A stretch of DNA of 64,000 nt from Gammaproteobacteria bacterium (GCA_029289265.1 JARFTX010000002.1:59829-123828), one strand, 5' to 3'; counted from the stretch's first letter, positions 30,869-41,049 are shown. The notes: a model not told the origin generated them from the sequence alone. Numbers and translations are program-made.

Positions 30869-31351
30869 TCAGGCTGCCGCCGCCTCACGCACGGCGATCA
30901 CCGCACGGCGACGTACATCCTTGAGCACGCTCATGTCCGGGTCGGCCTCGACTTCGCCGTTCACCAGCGCGCCGAGCGTGACCGAATCCAGGTACTCGTA
31001 CATCCGCTTATTGAGGTTGGCCCACAGGTCGTGAGTCAGGCAACGCTGCTCGTCCTGGCAATTCTGCTTGCCACCGCACTGGGTCGCGTCGAGGGGCTCA
31101 TCCACCGCCACGATGATGTCGGCGACCGTGATGCCGCGCATGGGTCGCGCCAGGCGATAGCCGCCGCCAGGGCCGCGCACGCTGCTTACCAGCTTGTGCC
31201 GCCGAAGCTTGCCGAACAACTGCTCGAGATAGGACAAAGAAATTTTCTGTCGATCCGCGATGCCGGCCAGCGTCACAGGCCCGTCACCTTCGCGCGTCGC
31301 CAGATCGATCATCGCCGTCACCGCGAACCGACCCTTCGTAGTGAGTCTCAT
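30869..31351 (-). CDS. iscR: Fe-S cluster-responsive transcriptional regulator IscR
   Basis: A 160-residue Rrf2-family regulator with a winged-helix N-terminus (MRLTTKGRFAVTAMIDLATRE; SYLEQLFGKLRRHKLVSSVRGPGGGYRLAR) and the [2Fe-2S] ligands Cys92, Cys98, Cys104 and His107 in exactly E. coli positions. Holo-IscR represses its own isc operon. ATG 31351 has GGGGAGGG upstream. First gene of the isc operon; its promoter has two matching binding sites (see those entries). Confidence 0.97.
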   Translation of the reverse strand: MRLTTKGRFAVTAMIDLATREGDGPVTLAGIADRQKISLSYLEQLFGKLRRHKLVSSVRGPGGGYRLARPMRGITVADIIVAVDEPLDATQCGGKQNCQDEQRCLTHDLWANLNKRMYEYLDSVTLGALVNGEVEADPDMSVLKDVRRRAVIAVREAAAA

Positions 31352-31389
31352 GATGCGCCCTCCCCATAGGGAAAATTCGATCGGGTCAA

Positions 31390-31414
31390 ATACCCGAACT
31401 GTGCGCTCGACTAT
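31390..31414 (-). promoter_or_regulatory. candidate IscR type 1 site, promoter-proximal
   Basis: By hand count, 17 of 25 positions match the E. coli type 1 IscR motif (ATASYYGACT-N5-AGTCRRSTAT). The outer half-sites are strong (ATACCCGA and TCGACTAT); the centre is not. It overlaps the -10 hexamer and the likely start of iscR transcription. Confidence 0.6.
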
Positions 31415-31438
31415 ACGGTACCCGACAAAATCGGTCAA
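31410..31438 (-). promoter_or_regulatory. sigma-70 promoter of the isc operon
   Basis: On the minus strand, -35 TTGACC (31433-31438) and -10 TATAGT (31410-31415) are separated by exactly 17 bases, close to consensus. The expected start is near 31403, about 50 bases before the iscR ATG. Confidence 0.8.
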
Positions 31439-31442
31439 CTAC
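31418..31442 (-). promoter_or_regulatory. candidate IscR type 1 site over the -35 and spacer
   Basis: By hand count 21 of 25 positions match the E. coli IscR type 1 motif (both halves, TACCCGAC and GGTCAACTA), covering the -35 hexamer and spacer. Its centre is 28 bp from the second candidate site. Occupancy by holo-IscR would block RNA polymerase, giving autorepression. Confidence 0.7.
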
Positions 31443-31467
31443 TCCAAACGAGCTAGTTCTCGGGGTT

Positions 31468-32235
31468 TCAGTCCACCATTCTGGATAGTCGTTGCGGATC
31501 GAACGCGTCCTGCGTGTCGACCGTGTCGCCGAGCTGGATGCCAGCCTTCTCGAGCCGCTCGATCAGGATCTGCAGGCGCCGGTCGGTCTCCACGGCGTGG
31601 TCGAGCAGGCCGTGCAAAGCCTTCGCCAACGGGTCGTCCATGGCCCGCGTGACGCCATAGGCCGAGAAGCCCATTTGCTCCGCCTTCTTCTCGCGAGCCT
31701 CGTCGCGATTGCCATTGCGGTCGGGGTCGATGATGCGGGCCGGGTTGCCGATCGCGGTCGTACCGGCCGGCACGGGCTTGACGACCACGGCATTCGAGCC
31801 GATGCGCGCGCCATCGCCCACCGTAAAGCCGCCCAGCACTTTCGCGCCGGCGCCGACCACGACGCCCTTGCCGAGCGTGGGGTGGCGCTTGGTGCCGCGA
31901 TATAGCGAAGTGCCGCCCAGCGTGACGGCCTGATAAATCGTGCAGTCGTCGCCCACTTCGGCCGTCTCGCCAATGACAACCCCCATGCCGTGGTCGATGA
32001 AGACGCGACGCCCGATCACCGCGCCGGGGTGGATCTCGATCCCGCTGAGAAAGCGACTGATGTGGCTGATGAAGCGGGCCGGCCAGTAGAGCCCGCGCTT
32101 CCAGGCAGCATGCGCAATGCGGTGGAAGAATAGCGCATGCACGCCGGGATAACACGTGAGGACTTCCCAGGTCGAGCGGGCGGCTGGGTCGCGCTCCCGA
32201 ACGCTGGCAAGATCTTCACGCAGGCGGCTGAACAT
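31468..32235 (-). CDS. cysE: serine O-acetyltransferase
   Basis: A 255-residue hexapeptide-repeat acetyltransferase making O-acetylserine for cysteine synthesis. N-terminal helices ([45 protein letters not shown]) precede the left-handed beta-helix ([37 protein letters not shown]). Short form, without the long E. coli N-terminus. ATG 32235 fits the family; an ATG ten codons upstream exists. Lies upstream of the isc operon on the same strand: cysteine is the sulfur source for IscS, so the linkage is meaningful. The isc promoter separates the two transcripts. Confidence 0.93.
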   Translation of the reverse strand: MFSRLREDLASVRERDPAARSTWEVLTCYPGVHALFFHRIAHAAWKRGLYWPARFISHISRFLSGIEIHPGAVIGRRVFIDHGMGVVIGETAEVGDDCTIYQAVTLGGTSLYRGTKRHPTLGKGVVVGAGAKVLGGFTVGDGARIGSNAVVVKPVPAGTTAIGNPARIIDPDRNGNRDEAREKKAEQMGFSAYGVTRAMDDPLAKALHGLLDHAVETDRRLQILIERLEKAGIQLGDTVDTQDAFDPQRLSRMVD

Positions 32236-32284
32236 GGAGTGGTCTCCCGATTGGTGGGGCTTCAACGGATTATATCCGAGTATT

Positions 32285-33016
32285 CTACTCAGGTTTACGT
32301 TCCAGAGCGCTGAGCACGCCGCGCAGGATGTTCACTTCCTCGCGCTCGAGCCGGATGCGCCCGAACAGTCGGCGCACACGCTCCACGAGGCGCTTGGGAT
32401 TGGCCGGATCGTAGAACCCGCTCTCCGTCATGGCCCGCATCAGGTGCGCGTGAAACCCTTCGATCTCCTCGAAGGTCGCAAGCCGGGCCGGCTCGCCGCC
32501 GGCCGGCGAAGTTGGCGCGAGCGCCGCCATGCGCAGTTCGTAGCAGAGCAGTTGGACGGCGGCGCCGAGATTGAGCGACGAGAACGCCGGGTTCGCGGGA
32601 ATGGTCACCGGCATGGAGCAGAGCGCGACCTCTTCATTGGTGAGTCCCGTCGCCTCGGTACCGAACACCAGCGCGACTTCGGCTGCTGCCGCAATGCCGG
32701 CAAGCTCCACCGCCGCCTCACGGGCGCCGCGCACCGGCACCGAGCGCTCGCGCCGCCGCGCGGTGAGCGCCGCCGCAGCCACAGTGCCTTCGAGCGCCTC
32801 GGCGAGCGTGGCGACGACATGCGCCTCGGCGAGTACGTCGTCCGCACCCGAGGCACGGGCCTCGGCGTCCGGATGCGGAAACGCCTTGGGGGCGACGAGC
32901 ACGAGTCGCCCGAGGCCCATCGTCTTCATCGCCCGGGCCGTTGCGCCGATATTGCCGGGATGGCTGGTCCGCACCAGGACGATGCGGACACGGTCGAGCG
33001 CGGAGGCGCCATTCAT
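32285..33016 (-). CDS. trmJ: tRNA (cytidine/uridine-2'-O-)-methyltransferase TrmJ
   Basis: A 243-residue SPOUT methyltransferase modifying position 32 of tRNA. N-terminal [34 protein letters not shown] and the knot motifs [16 protein letters not shown] and [26 protein letters not shown] are typical of TrmJ. Start 33016 ([15 protein letters not shown]). Divergent from suhB over 78 bases that are AT-rich for this genome and so probably hold both promoters. Lies upstream of cysE, 49 bases. Confidence 0.93.
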   Translation of the reverse strand: MNGASALDRVRIVLVRTSHPGNIGATARAMKTMGLGRLVLVAPKAFPHPDAEARASGADDVLAEAHVVATLAEALEGTVAAAALTARRRERSVPVRGAREAAVELAGIAAAAEVALVFGTEATGLTNEEVALCSMPVTIPANPAFSSLNLGAAVQLLCYELRMAALAPTSPAGGEPARLATFEEIEGFHAHLMRAMTESGFYDPANPKRLVERVRRLFGRIRLEREEVNILRGVLSALERKPE

Positions 33017-33094
33017 ATTAAAATCACGCGTTTTTACTGTTGTATTCAGCAGCGCCGCCGCCGTATCCGAGGCGCGGCCAGCGAGACCCCGCTC

Positions 33095-33892
33095 ATGCAC
33101 CCGACTTTGAACATCGCCGTCAAGGCTGCCCGCAAGGCGGCTGCCATCATCAATCGCGCCTCGACCCAGACCGACCTGCTCACCGTGCACTCGAAGTCGC
33201 CCAACGACTTCGTCACCGAGGTGGACCGGGCGGCAGAAGCCGCCATCGTAGAGGTGTTGCGCGACGCCTACCCGCAGCACGGCATTCTAGCAGAGGAGTC
33301 GGGCGAGTCCGGGACGAGCGAATTCCAGTGGATCATCGATCCGCTCGACGGCACCACCAACTTCATCCACGGCTTTCCGCAGTATGCGATCTCGATTGCC
33401 CTGGCCAGGAATGGCGTACTCGAACAGGCCGTCGTCTACGATCCGACCCGAAACGAACTCTTCACCGCCTCGCGTGGCGGCGGCGCCTTCCTCAACGACC
33501 GCCGCATCCGCGTCTCGAAGCGCGTGCGCCTGGGCGAATCACTGATCGGCACGGGTTTTCCGTATCGCGAATTCGAGCACATCGACGCCTACCTCGCGAC
33601 TTTTCGCGAGCTCACCCAGAAATGCGCCGGCATCCGCCGCCCGGGTGCGGCAGCGCTCGACCTCGCCTACGTCGCCTGCGCACGCCTCGACGGCTTCTGG
33701 GAGTTCGGCCTCAAGCCCTGGGACATGGCGGCCGGCGCGCTGCTGATCCAGGAAGCGGGCGGGCTGGTAAGCGACCTGGCAGGCGACGCGGACTTCATGG
33801 TGAGCGGCAACGTCGTGGCCGGTTCGCCCAAGGTCTTCGCGCAGTTGCTGAGCGTCGTGCAGGCGCACCGACCCACGACGCTGGCGGCCTGA
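33095..33892 (+). CDS. suhB: inositol-1-monophosphatase / rRNA antitermination factor SuhB
   Basis: A 265-residue metal-dependent phosphatase. Motifs: [26 protein letters not shown] (metal-binding), and the C-terminal [24 protein letters not shown]. In E. coli SuhB also joins the rRNA antitermination complex; that role is inferred by homology. ATG 33095 fits the family start [16 protein letters not shown]. Confidence 0.95.
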   Translation: MHPTLNIAVKAARKAAAIINRASTQTDLLTVHSKSPNDFVTEVDRAAEAAIVEVLRDAYPQHGILAEESGESGTSEFQWIIDPLDGTTNFIHGFPQYAISIALARNGVLEQAVVYDPTRNELFTASRGGGAFLNDRRIRVSKRVRLGESLIGTGFPYREFEHIDAYLATFRELTQKCAGIRRPGAAALDLAYVACARLDGFWEFGLKPWDMAAGALLIQEAGGLVSDLAGDADFMVSGNVVAGSPKVFAQLLSVVQAHRPTTLAA

Positions 33893-33934
33893 TTACGGCG
33901 ACGGGCGGCCCGGCCGACGCCCGAACCTCCCGCG

Positions 33935-33949
33935 CCGCCGACACGGCGG
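33935..33949 (+). terminator. hairpin after suhB
   Basis: CCGCCG (33935-33940) and CGGCGG (33944-33949) pair with a 3-nt loop, some 40 bases after suhB; only three Ts follow. The remaining 33893-34080 shows no gene. Confidence 0.3.
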
Positions 33950-34080
33950 TCGGCTTTCCGGCTGGCGGCAGGTCCATTGTGCGGGAGCTGCACGCGGGCG
34001 CTTCCGGGCAGACCGTCACCGACCGGCCCATGGAAGCCCGTCGGCATAGCAGCGCGGCAAGACTGCCCGTCTGGGCCCAC

Positions 34081-34470
34081 TCAGCGGTCCAGCCAGAGCG
34101 CCCCGAGATCGAACGAGAGCTGGCGATGGTGGCGGATCGCCAGCAGGTGCACCGTGTCACCGATCCGGGTGTACAGGACGAGGTAGCTCGCCATGACGAA
34201 CTCCCGGATAGAGGCCCCCTCCCCTATGGCCGCCAGCCGCGCAGCGAGGCGCTCGATGCGCCCTTCCGTTTCCGCCGCCTGGGAAGATCGCCTCAGCAAG
34301 TCCCGGCCGATGGCGGGGTGGCGCTCCAGGGTGGGTACCACCTCGTCCGCCAGGTCGGCGAGCAGACTGTCGAAGGCACCATGCGCGTCGACCTCGACGA
34401 GAAAGCGTTCGATCTCTTCGAGATTGCGCTCGAAGTTTTCTGTGACCCGAATCTCCACTCGGGCCCTCAT
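34081..34470 (-). CDS. RelE/ParE-family toxin
   Basis: A 129-residue basic protein of the RelE/ParE superfamily: VTENFERNLEEIERFL near the N-terminus, a core PTLERHPAIGRDLLRR, and the C-terminal MASYLVLYTRIGDTVHLLAIRHHRQLSFDL. The last element (YLVLYT...LAIRHHRQ) is the classic RelE-fold ending; in the superfamily this segment holds catalytic or contact residues. Overlaps the antitoxin gene by 4 bases, which must be translated first. Whether it cleaves mRNA or targets gyrase is not determined. Confidence 0.85.
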   Translation of the reverse strand: MRARVEIRVTENFERNLEEIERFLVEVDAHGAFDSLLADLADEVVPTLERHPAIGRDLLRRSSQAAETEGRIERLAARLAAIGEGASIREFVMASYLVLYTRIGDTVHLLAIRHHRQLSFDLGALWLDR

Positions 34471-34763
34471 GCGCCGCTGCTGCGGCGGCGCATGATCTCC
34501 GCCAGTGCGCCGCGCGCATCGCGCGTGCGGCCCGCGGCGACGTCGTCGAGTCCGTGCTCGGCCTCGTCGAGAAGCAGCAAATGGATGTTCGCTCGTTCGA
34601 GTCGATGATAGTGATCGAGCCGGCGCGCATCGACCAGCGCGACATAGCTTTCGCCGTTCTTCGTGATGATCTTCTCGGCGCCGGCCTTGACCTGATCGGC
34701 CAGCTCCGAGAGTTGCGCCCGTGCGGTGGTGAGTGAGACGACGTCCTGGCTAGTGATCGCCAT
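34467..34763 (-). CDS. Phd/YefM-family antitoxin
   Basis: A 98-residue protein: the N-terminal half ([45 protein letters not shown]) is the Phd/YefM DNA-binding and dimerization fold, and the rest is an acidic tail that should wrap the toxin. The start at 34763 (MAITSQDVV) fits the family; an upstream ATG would add a leader. An operator-like inverted repeat sits just upstream. Confidence 0.87.
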   Translation of the reverse strand: MAITSQDVVSLTTARAQLSELADQVKAGAEKIITKNGESYVALVDARRLDHYHRLERANIHLLLLDEAEHGLDDVAAGRTRDARGALAEIMRRRSSGA

Positions 34764-34777
34764 GGGTACCTCTGTGC

Positions 34778-34797
34778 AGAATTCACGCATTAATTCT
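34778..34797 (-). promoter_or_regulatory. candidate operator of the toxin-antitoxin operon
   Basis: AGAATT (34778-34783) and AATTCT (34792-34797) form a perfect 6-bp inverted repeat with an 8-base spacer, 15 bases before the antitoxin ATG. On the minus strand a -10-like TAGAAT (34793-34798) overlaps it. Phd-type antitoxins bind such repeats to autoregulate. The rest of 34764-35037 is upstream sequence for mutS, with no gene visible. Confidence 0.5.
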
Positions 34798-35037
34798 AGC
34801 CGCATCGAGCGGCATGCGCCAACGAGGAGCGCCTTAGGGACGCTATCGGCCATCGCGTCGGGGCTCCACTCGGCTGCAACACCCCGACCCGCGAGGAGCC
34901 GTCGTATCCGCTATCAGGCGACCTCCTGCGCATGCGAAACCGAAGCGGGCGATCTCATCGCACGATGCGTGCGCGACGGACCGAAATCGACCAAAATGCT
35001 CTTTTTGCCGACGTCCCGGCCATCCCGGTTTCCTCCA

Positions 35038-37638
35038 ATGAAGAGCGAATTGTCCGCCGTCTCCGAGCCGGCCCAGGGCATGGAAGCCCACACCCCCATG
35101 ATGCAGCAGTACCTGCGCCTCAAGGCGCAGTACCCGGACATGCTGCTGTTCTACCGCATGGGCGACTTCTACGAGCTCTTCTACGAGGATGCCGAGAAGG
35201 CGGCGCGCTTGCTCGACATCACGCTGACCACCCGCGGCCAGTCGTCGGGCCGGCCGATTCGCATGGCGGGGGTGCCGTTCCATGCGGTCGAGCAGTATTT
35301 GGCGCGGCTGGTGCGGCTGGGCGAGTCGGTGGTGATCGCCGAGCAGGTGGGGGAGCCCGGCGCGACCAAGGGGCCGATGGAGCGCGCGGTGAGCCGCATC
35401 GTCACGCCCGGCACGCTCACCGATGCGGCGCTGCTCGACGAGCGCAACGACTCGCTGCTGCTCGCGGCGACGGCGAACCGCGGCACGCTCGGGCTCGCCT
35501 GGCTCAACCTCGCCAACGGCGACCTGCGGGCGATGGAGTGCCCGGCCGAGCAGCTGCAGGCGCAGTTCGAGCGGCTGCGTCCGGCCGAGGTGCTCGCCCC
35601 CGACGGCCTCGCGCTGCCCATGCTCGATGCGCTCGCGCCGGTGCTGCGGCGGCTCGCCGACTGGCAGTTCGACGCCGACACCGGCCGGCGCCTGCTCACC
35701 GGACACTTCGGCACCCAGGACCTTGCCGGCTTCGGCGCCGAGGCGCTGGATGTCGCGCTCGGCGCGGCCGCGGCGCTGTTCGACTACGCCCGCACGACCC
35801 AGCGCCAGAGCCTCGATCACATCACCGGGCTCAAGGTCGAGCAGGAATCGGAATATCTGCGCCTCGACGCCGCGACCCGCCGCAATCTGGAGCTCACCGA
35901 GACGCTCCGCGGCGAGGCCGCGCCGACGCTGCTGTCGCTGCTCGACGGCTGCGTCACGAGCATGGGGTCGCGCTGGCTGCGCCATGCGCTGCACCACCCG
36001 CTGCGCGATGCGCGGCGCGCGGCCGAGCGCCATGAAGTCCTGGCCGAGTTGATCGGCGACGACGGCGACGCGCGGCTGCTCGCCGACGTGCGCGCCGCGC
36101 TGCGCGGCGTCGCCGACATCGAGCGGATCACGGCACGGATCGCGCTGCGCAGCGCCCGCCCGCGCGACCTCGCGGCGCTGCGCGACAGCCTCGCCCGCCT
36201 GCCGGCATTGCGCGCTGCGCTGGCCGAGCCGCGCGCCGCCCTGCTCGCCGAGCTCGTCGCCGCGATCGAAGTGCCCGAGGCGGCGGTCGAACTGCTCGTC
36301 AGCGCCGTCGCGGCCGAGCCCGCCGCGATGGTGCGCGACGGCGGCGTGATCGCGCCCGGCTACGACGCCGAGCTCGACGAGTTGCGCAGCATCCAGTCGA
36401 ACTGCGGCGAGTTCTTGCTGGCGCTCGAGGCGCGCGAGCGCGATCGCACAGGCATCGCCGGCCTCAAGGTCGAGTTCAACAAGGTGCACGGCTTCTACAT
36501 CGAGGTGAGCCGCGCCAACGCCGACAAGGTGCCCGACGACTACCGCCGCCGCCAGACGCTGAAGAACGCCGAGCGCTACATCACGCCCGAGCTCAAGGCC
36601 TTCGAGGACAAGGCACTTTCGGCCCAGGAGCGGGCGCTGGCGCGCGAGAAGATGCTCTACGAGGCGCTGCTCGAGGCGCTCGCCGCGCACATCCCGGCGC
36701 TGCAGCGCATCGCCCGGGCGCTGGCGACGCTCGATGCGCTCGCCGCGCTGGCCGATGCGGCGGTGCGCCACGACTACGCCTGCCCGCGCTTCACGCCCCA
36801 GCCCGGTCTGGAGCTGCGCGCGAGCCGCCACCCGGTGGTCGAGCGCCAGGTCGAGACCTTCATCGCCAACGACTGCGTGCTCGCCCCGACGCGCCGCATG
36901 CTGATGATCACCGGCCCCAACATGGGCGGCAAGTCCACGTTCATGCGACAGGTCGCGCTCGTCGCGCTGCTCGCCCACGTCGGCAGCTTCGTGCCGGCGC
37001 GCGCGGCGACGATCGGCCCGCTCGACGCGATCTTCACCCGCATCGGCGCCTCCGACGACCTCGCCTCGGGGCGCTCCACCTTCATGGTCGAGATGACCGA
37101 GGCGGCGACCATCCTGCACGGCGCGACCGAGCACAGCCTGGTGCTGATGGACGAGATCGGGCGCGGCACCTCGACCTTCGACGGGCTCGCGCTGGCCTTC
37201 GCGATCGCCCGCCACATGCTCGAGAAGAACCGCTGCCTGACGCTTTTTGCGACCCATTACTTCGAGCTCACGCGGCTCAACGCGGACTATCCCGAGTGCG
37301 CCAACGTGCATCTCGACGCGGTCGAGCACGGCCACCGCATCGTCTTCCTGCACGCGGTCGAGGACGGCCCGGCGAGCCAGAGCTACGGCATCGAGGTGGC
37401 GGCACTGGCCGGCGTGCCCGGCGCGGTGATCCGCGACGCCCGCCGCCGCCTGCGCGCGCTCGAGAACCGCGAGATCGGCACCGGCCCGCAGGCGGATCTC
37501 TTTGCCGCGTTGCCCGACACCGACCGCGAGCCGCTGTCGCACCCGGCGCTCACGGCGCTGGCCGAGATCGACCCGGACAGCCTGTCGCCACGCGAGGCGC
37601 TCGAGCGGCTCTACGCGCTCAAGCGCCTGGCCGGCTGA
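35038..37638 (+). CDS. mutS: DNA mismatch repair protein MutS
   Basis: An 866-residue mismatch-recognition ATPase. The mismatch-binding domain has the Phe-x-Glu motif in [15 protein letters not shown]; connector and lever domains follow; the ATPase has Walker [30 protein letters not shown] and FATHYFELT. Length matches E. coli MutS. ATG 35038 was chosen for the short leader before [24 protein letters not shown]; earlier in-frame codons would reach into the antitoxin promoter. Confidence 0.97.
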   Translation: MKSELSAVSEPAQGMEAHTPMMQQYLRLKAQYPDMLLFYRMGDFYELFYEDAEKAARLLDITLTTRGQSSGRPIRMAGVPFHAVEQYLARLVRLGESVVIAEQVGEPGATKGPMERAVSRIVTPGTLTDAALLDERNDSLLLAATANRGTLGLAWLNLANGDLRAMECPAEQLQAQFERLRPAEVLAPDGLALPMLDALAPVLRRLADWQFDADTGRRLLTGHFGTQDLAGFGAEALDVALGAAAALFDYARTTQRQSLDHITGLKVEQESEYLRLDAATRRNLELTETLRGEAAPTLLSLLDGCVTSMGSRWLRHALHHPLRDARRAAERHEVLAELIGDDGDARLLADVRAALRGVADIERITARIALRSARPRDLAALRDSLARLPALRAALAEPRAALLAELVAAIEVPEAAVELLVSAVAAEPAAMVRDGGVIAPGYDAELDELRSIQSNCGEFLLALEARERDRTGIAGLKVEFNKVHGFYIEVSRANADKVPDDYRRRQTLKNAERYITPELKAFEDKALSAQERALAREKMLYEALLEALAAHIPALQRIARALATLDALAALADAAVRHDYACPRFTPQPGLELRASRHPVVERQVETFIANDCVLAPTRRMLMITGPNMGGKSTFMRQVALVALLAHVGSFVPARAATIGPLDAIFTRIGASDDLASGRSTFMVEMTEAATILHGATEHSLVLMDEIGRGTSTFDGLALAFAIARHMLEKNRCLTLFATHYFELTRLNADYPECANVHLDAVEHGHRIVFLHAVEDGPASQSYGIEVAALAGVPGAVIRDARRRLRALENREIGTGPQADLFAALPDTDREPLSHPALTALAEIDPDSLSPREALERLYALKRLAG

Positions 37639-37644
37639 GCCGGC
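37630..37644 (+). terminator. hairpin spanning the mutS stop
   Basis: GCCGGC (37630-37635) and GCCGGC (37639-37644) pair with the TGA stop codon as the loop. Terminator-like but without a T-run. Confidence 0.25.
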
Positions 37645-37799
37645 GGCTCGAGGCGGCGGGTCTCGATAGCCGAGCGGCCCATGGCTCGACCGACCGCTCA
37701 AAGGCCTGAACTCGCCCGATCGCAGGCGCTCGCCACAGCGCTCGGAGCCGCGCTGCCAGGCGCAGGGGATTACCCATCCGTTTTGGAGTCGTACCGATA

Positions 37800-38918
37800 G
37801 TGGAACGCGTCGACTGTGTCGTGATCGGAGCCGGCGTGGTCGGCCTCGCCTGTGCCCGCGCATTGGCGCTCGCCGGCCGCGAAGTGCTGGTCCTGGAGGC
37901 CGAGCGCGCCTTCGGCCAGGGCATCTCCAGCCGCAACAGCGAGGTGATCCACGCCGGGCTGTACTACCCGCCGGAATCCCTCAAGGCACGGCTGTGCGTG
38001 CGCGGCCGAGACCAGCTCTACGCGTACTGCGCGCAACGCCACGTGCCGCACCGGCGCTGCGGCAAGCTCGTGGTGGCGACCGCGCCGGCGCAGCTCGCCG
38101 AGCTCGACACCATCGCCGCGCGGGCCGCGGCGGCGGGTGTCACCGACCTGCGCCGGCTCGATGCGGCCGAAGCGCGCGCCCGCGAGCCGCGGCTCGCCTG
38201 CGTCGCCGCGCTGCATTCCCCTTCGACCGGCATCGTCGACAGCCATGCGCTGATGCTGGCGCTGCTCGGAGATGCCGAGAACGCGGGCGCAACGCTGGTG
38301 CTGGAAACTCGGGTGGTCCGCGGCGAAGTCCATGCCGACGGCCTCGTGCTCGAGACCGGGGGCGCGATGCCGATGCGGCTTGCGGCGCGCACGGTCGTGA
38401 ACGCGGCCGGCCTCGCCGCGCCGTGGCTCGCGGCGCGTATCACCGGACGGCCGGCGCAGTCGCTGCCGCGCTCGCATTTTGCGAAGGGGAGTTACTTCTC
38501 CCTGCAGGGGGCGAGTCCGTTTTCGACACTGATCTATCCGGTGCCCGAGCCCGGCGGTCTGGGCGTGCACCTCACCCTCGACCTCCAGGGGCGCGCCCGC
38601 TTCGGCCCCGACGTCGAGTGGCTGGACGAGACGGACGAGTTGCCCGGCGCCGACCGCTACCGCGTCGACCCTGCGCGCGCCGACGCCTTCTACGCCGAGG
38701 TCCGGCGCTACTGGCCGGAACTCCCCGACGACGCTTTGCAGCCCGACTACGCCGGCATCCGGCCCAAGATCTCCGGCCCGGGCGAGCCGGCGGCGGACTT
38801 TCGCATCGACGGCCCGCGCGAGCACGGCATGGGCGGCCTGGTCGACCTGTTCGGCATCGAGTCACCCGGCCTTACCGCCTGCCTTGCGATCGCCGACGAG
38901 GTGCTCGAGCGGCTTTGA
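37800..38918 (+). CDS. FAD-dependent oxidoreductase (LhgO/DAO family)
   Basis: A 372-residue DAO-superfamily flavoprotein with the Rossmann FAD motif [30 protein letters not shown], followed by [35 protein letters not shown], typical of L-2-hydroxyglutarate oxidase/dehydrogenase relatives. A C-terminal second FAD-contact region [27 protein letters not shown] follows. Probable reaction: oxidation of L-2-hydroxyglutarate to 2-oxoglutarate, but the substrate is not confirmed. Starts at GTG 37800. It stands alone after mutS. Confidence 0.75.
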   Translation: MERVDCVVIGAGVVGLACARALALAGREVLVLEAERAFGQGISSRNSEVIHAGLYYPPESLKARLCVRGRDQLYAYCAQRHVPHRRCGKLVVATAPAQLAELDTIAARAAAAGVTDLRRLDAAEARAREPRLACVAALHSPSTGIVDSHALMLALLGDAENAGATLVLETRVVRGEVHADGLVLETGGAMPMRLAARTVVNAAGLAAPWLAARITGRPAQSLPRSHFAKGSYFSLQGASPFSTLIYPVPEPGGLGVHLTLDLQGRARFGPDVEWLDETDELPGADRYRVDPARADAFYAEVRRYWPELPDDALQPDYAGIRPKISGPGEPAADFRIDGPREHGMGGLVDLFGIESPGLTACLAIADEVLERL

Positions 38919-38985
38919 GCGGACTGCAACGGCACCCGCGACCACCGGCGCGCCCATCCAGGCACGCGCCTCGCGACGGCCCCGA

Positions 38986-39699
38986 TCAGCCCGTCGCCTC
39001 GCCGGTCGAATGCCAGATGCAGTGGCCCTTGCTGGCCTTGACGATATCGGCGAGGACCTGGTCGTGCGCGGCGCATTCCTCGGCGCTTGCGCGCAACACA
39101 GCCAGAGGCGCTCGGTCGCGAGCACGCTTGACGCGCCGCTCGGCCCCGCCGGGCGACTCGTCGAGGGTCATGATCAGGCTCTCCTGGCCGCGCGTCATCG
39201 CCAGATAGACCTCGGCGAGGATCTCGGCGTCGAGCAGCGCCCCGTGAAGGGTGCGATGGCCGTTGTCGATCTCGTGGCGCTCGCATAGCGCGTCGAGCGA
39301 GGCCTTCTTGCCCGGGTTCTGCTCCTTGGCCATCCTGAGCGTGTCGATCACCCCCGAACACAGCGTATCGAGCGGTGACCGGCCGACCAGCGAGAGTTCA
39401 TGGTTGAGGAAGCCGACGTCGAAGCTCGCGTTGTGGATCACCAGTTCGGCACCGAGCACGAAGGCTTCGAACTCGTCGACGATGTCGCGAAAGCGTGGCT
39501 TGTCGGCAAGAAATTCCTCGGTGATTCCATGCACCGCGACCGCCTCGGCGTCGATGCCGCGTCCGGGGTTGATATAGGCGTGATAGTGCCGGCCGGTCAG
39601 GCTGCGGTTGAGCAACTCGACGCAGCCGATCTCGATCACCCGGTCGCCATTGCGCCAATCCAGGCCGGTGGTTTCGGTGTCGAGGACGATTTGTCGCAC
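38986..39699 (-). CDS. dnaQ: DNA polymerase III epsilon subunit (3'-5' proofreading exonuclease)
   Basis: A 237-residue DnaQ-family exonuclease. Exo I is VLDTETTGLDWRNGDRVIEIGCVE (Asp and Glu ligands), Exo II NASFDVGFLNHEL, Exo III HRTLHGALLDAEILAEVYL with the catalytic His and Asp. It proofreads in the Pol III core. Eighteen bases downstream of rnhA, the typical neighbour. Confidence 0.96.
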   Translation of the reverse strand: MRQIVLDTETTGLDWRNGDRVIEIGCVELLNRSLTGRHYHAYINPGRGIDAEAVAVHGITEEFLADKPRFRDIVDEFEAFVLGAELVIHNASFDVGFLNHELSLVGRSPLDTLCSGVIDTLRMAKEQNPGKKASLDALCERHEIDNGHRTLHGALLDAEILAEVYLAMTRGQESLIMTLDESPGGAERRVKRARDRAPLAVLRASAEECAAHDQVLADIVKASKGHCIWHSTGEATG

Positions 39700-39717
39700 G
39701 TGATCAGTCTCCGTTCG

Positions 39718-40185
39718 TCAGGCTTGGGCCGGCACGGGCCGGCCCGTGGCGCGCACCGCTTCGACCCCGCGGCGGGCGAGCGCGTCGGCGCGCTCGTTCT
39801 CGGTGTGGCCGGCGTGGCCGCGCACCCAGATCCAGTCGACCCGGTGCGTCGCGGCCAGCGCGTCGAGCTCCTTCCACAGGTCGACGTTCTTCACCGGCTC
39901 CTTCGAGGCCGTGAGCCAGCCACGCTTCTTCCAGCCGTGAATCCACTCCGAGATGCCTTTCTGCACATACTGGCTGTCGGTGTGCACGCGCACCGGCGAC
40001 GGACGCTTGAGCGCCTCGAGCGCGCGGATCACCGCCGTCAGCTCCATGCGGTTGTTGGTCGTGCCGGGCTCGCCTCCCCAGATTTCCTTCTCGTGGGCAC
40101 CCACCCTGAGAATCGCACCCCATCCGCCCGGACCGGGATTGCCGCTGCAGGCACCGTCGGTAAAGATCTCCACCGGTCCGGTCAT
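39718..40185 (-). CDS. rnhA: ribonuclease HI
   Basis: A 155-residue RNase H with the [17 protein letters not shown] start (Asp ligand), Glu in [16 protein letters not shown], Asp in [11 protein letters not shown], and [21 protein letters not shown]. It degrades RNA in RNA/DNA hybrids. Start 40185 ([13 protein letters not shown]) matches the family length. Precedes dnaQ in the same transcript. Confidence 0.96.
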   Translation of the reverse strand: MTGPVEIFTDGACSGNPGPGGWGAILRVGAHEKEIWGGEPGTTNNRMELTAVIRALEALKRPSPVRVHTDSQYVQKGISEWIHGWKKRGWLTASKEPVKNVDLWKELDALAATHRVDWIWVRGHAGHTENERADALARRGVEAVRATGRPVPAQA

Positions 40186-40233
40186 GCGGTCCGCCCACAG
40201 CGTTGACCACAATCGGAGCCCATCCACAAACAC

Positions 40234-40292
40234 GAATTAAAAAGTCTATTTTTCATTAAGTTATTTAAGTGTATTAATGTGATACATGAAGA
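40234..40292. other. AT-rich island upstream of rnhA
   Basis: A 59-bp stretch of conspicuously low GC in an otherwise GC-rich region, between the methyltransferase stop and rnhA. Being upstream of rnhA on the minus strand, it most likely holds its promoter. I could not assign unique -35/-10 hexamers. Confidence 0.45.
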
Positions 40293-41021
40293 CTATTTGT
40301 GCGTCCTCTGGACCCCGCCCACGACCTGGCGCCCCCGGCGCGCAACGACCAGTCGTTTCTCGGCAGCCCACTTCGGCGTCAGCAGGCGCATCCCCTGCAC
40401 CCGCTTGATTCCCTGCATTACGTAGGCGCCCCCGCAGACCGGCCACCACCGATCGCCTGCGCGGTCGAGAAAGCGCGAGCGCTCGAGCCATTTGGGGCTA
40501 TTGAAAGCAGGCGCATAGCAGCCGAACCCGCCCGACTGCGTTTCGAATCCGAGCAGGGTCAGCCAGTCCTTGATGCGCAGCACCGAATAGTAGTGACCCT
40601 TCCACGGGTAGCCCGATCCGGCCCGCGCCAAGGCGCGCCGCAGGCCCCAAAGGCTGAACGGGTTGAATCCGGTGATGATGACACTGCCTTCGGGCAGCAG
40701 CACGCGCTCGACTTCGCGCAACACCTGATGCGGCTGCGCCGAGAACTCCAGAACGTGCGGCAGCAGCACCAGATCGAGGCTCCCCGTGGCGAACGGCAGG
40801 GCAAAAGGCTCGGCGAGCACCTTCGCGACGCCCCCGGAGGCCGAGGCGAATCGGTAGGATATCCGGCTCGCGCGCAGAAAATCGTGCTCTGGCAGACCGA
40901 TCTGCACTGCGTTATAACCGAAAATATCCGCGACCACGGCGTCGAACCGGTCCTGTTCCCATTGCAGCAGATACCGCCCCTGGGGGCTCTCGAACCAGGC
41001 CGACAAGTTGTCAGACGACAT
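40293..41021 (-). CDS. class I SAM-dependent methyltransferase
   Basis: A 242-residue type-11 methyltransferase. The post-motif core LPFATGSLDLVLLPHVLEFSAQPHQVLREVERVLLPEGSVIITGFNP is recognisable, but the glycine-rich SAM motif I normally seen before it is weak here; the sequence resembles YafS-like proteins. It diverges from gloB by only 28 bases and precedes rnhA, the same genomic setting as yafS/gloB/rnhA in enterobacteria. The substrate is unknown. Starts at ATG 41021 (MSSDNLSAWFESPQGRYLLQWEQ). Confidence 0.75.
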   Translation of the reverse strand: MSSDNLSAWFESPQGRYLLQWEQDRFDAVVADIFGYNAVQIGLPEHDFLRASRISYRFASASGGVAKVLAEPFALPFATGSLDLVLLPHVLEFSAQPHQVLREVERVLLPEGSVIITGFNPFSLWGLRRALARAGSGYPWKGHYYSVLRIKDWLTLLGFETQSGGFGCYAPAFNSPKWLERSRFLDRAGDRWWPVCGGAYVMQGIKRVQGMRLLTPKWAAEKRLVVARRGRQVVGGVQRTHK

Positions 41022-41049
41022 CGAAATTCAACACCTTGCAGAGCGTTCC

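Noticed and set aside
34843..37863. 1006-codon minus-strand open frame opposite mutS
   Set aside because: Low-complexity Arg/Ala/Gly-rich translation with no domains; mutS on the other strand is complete.
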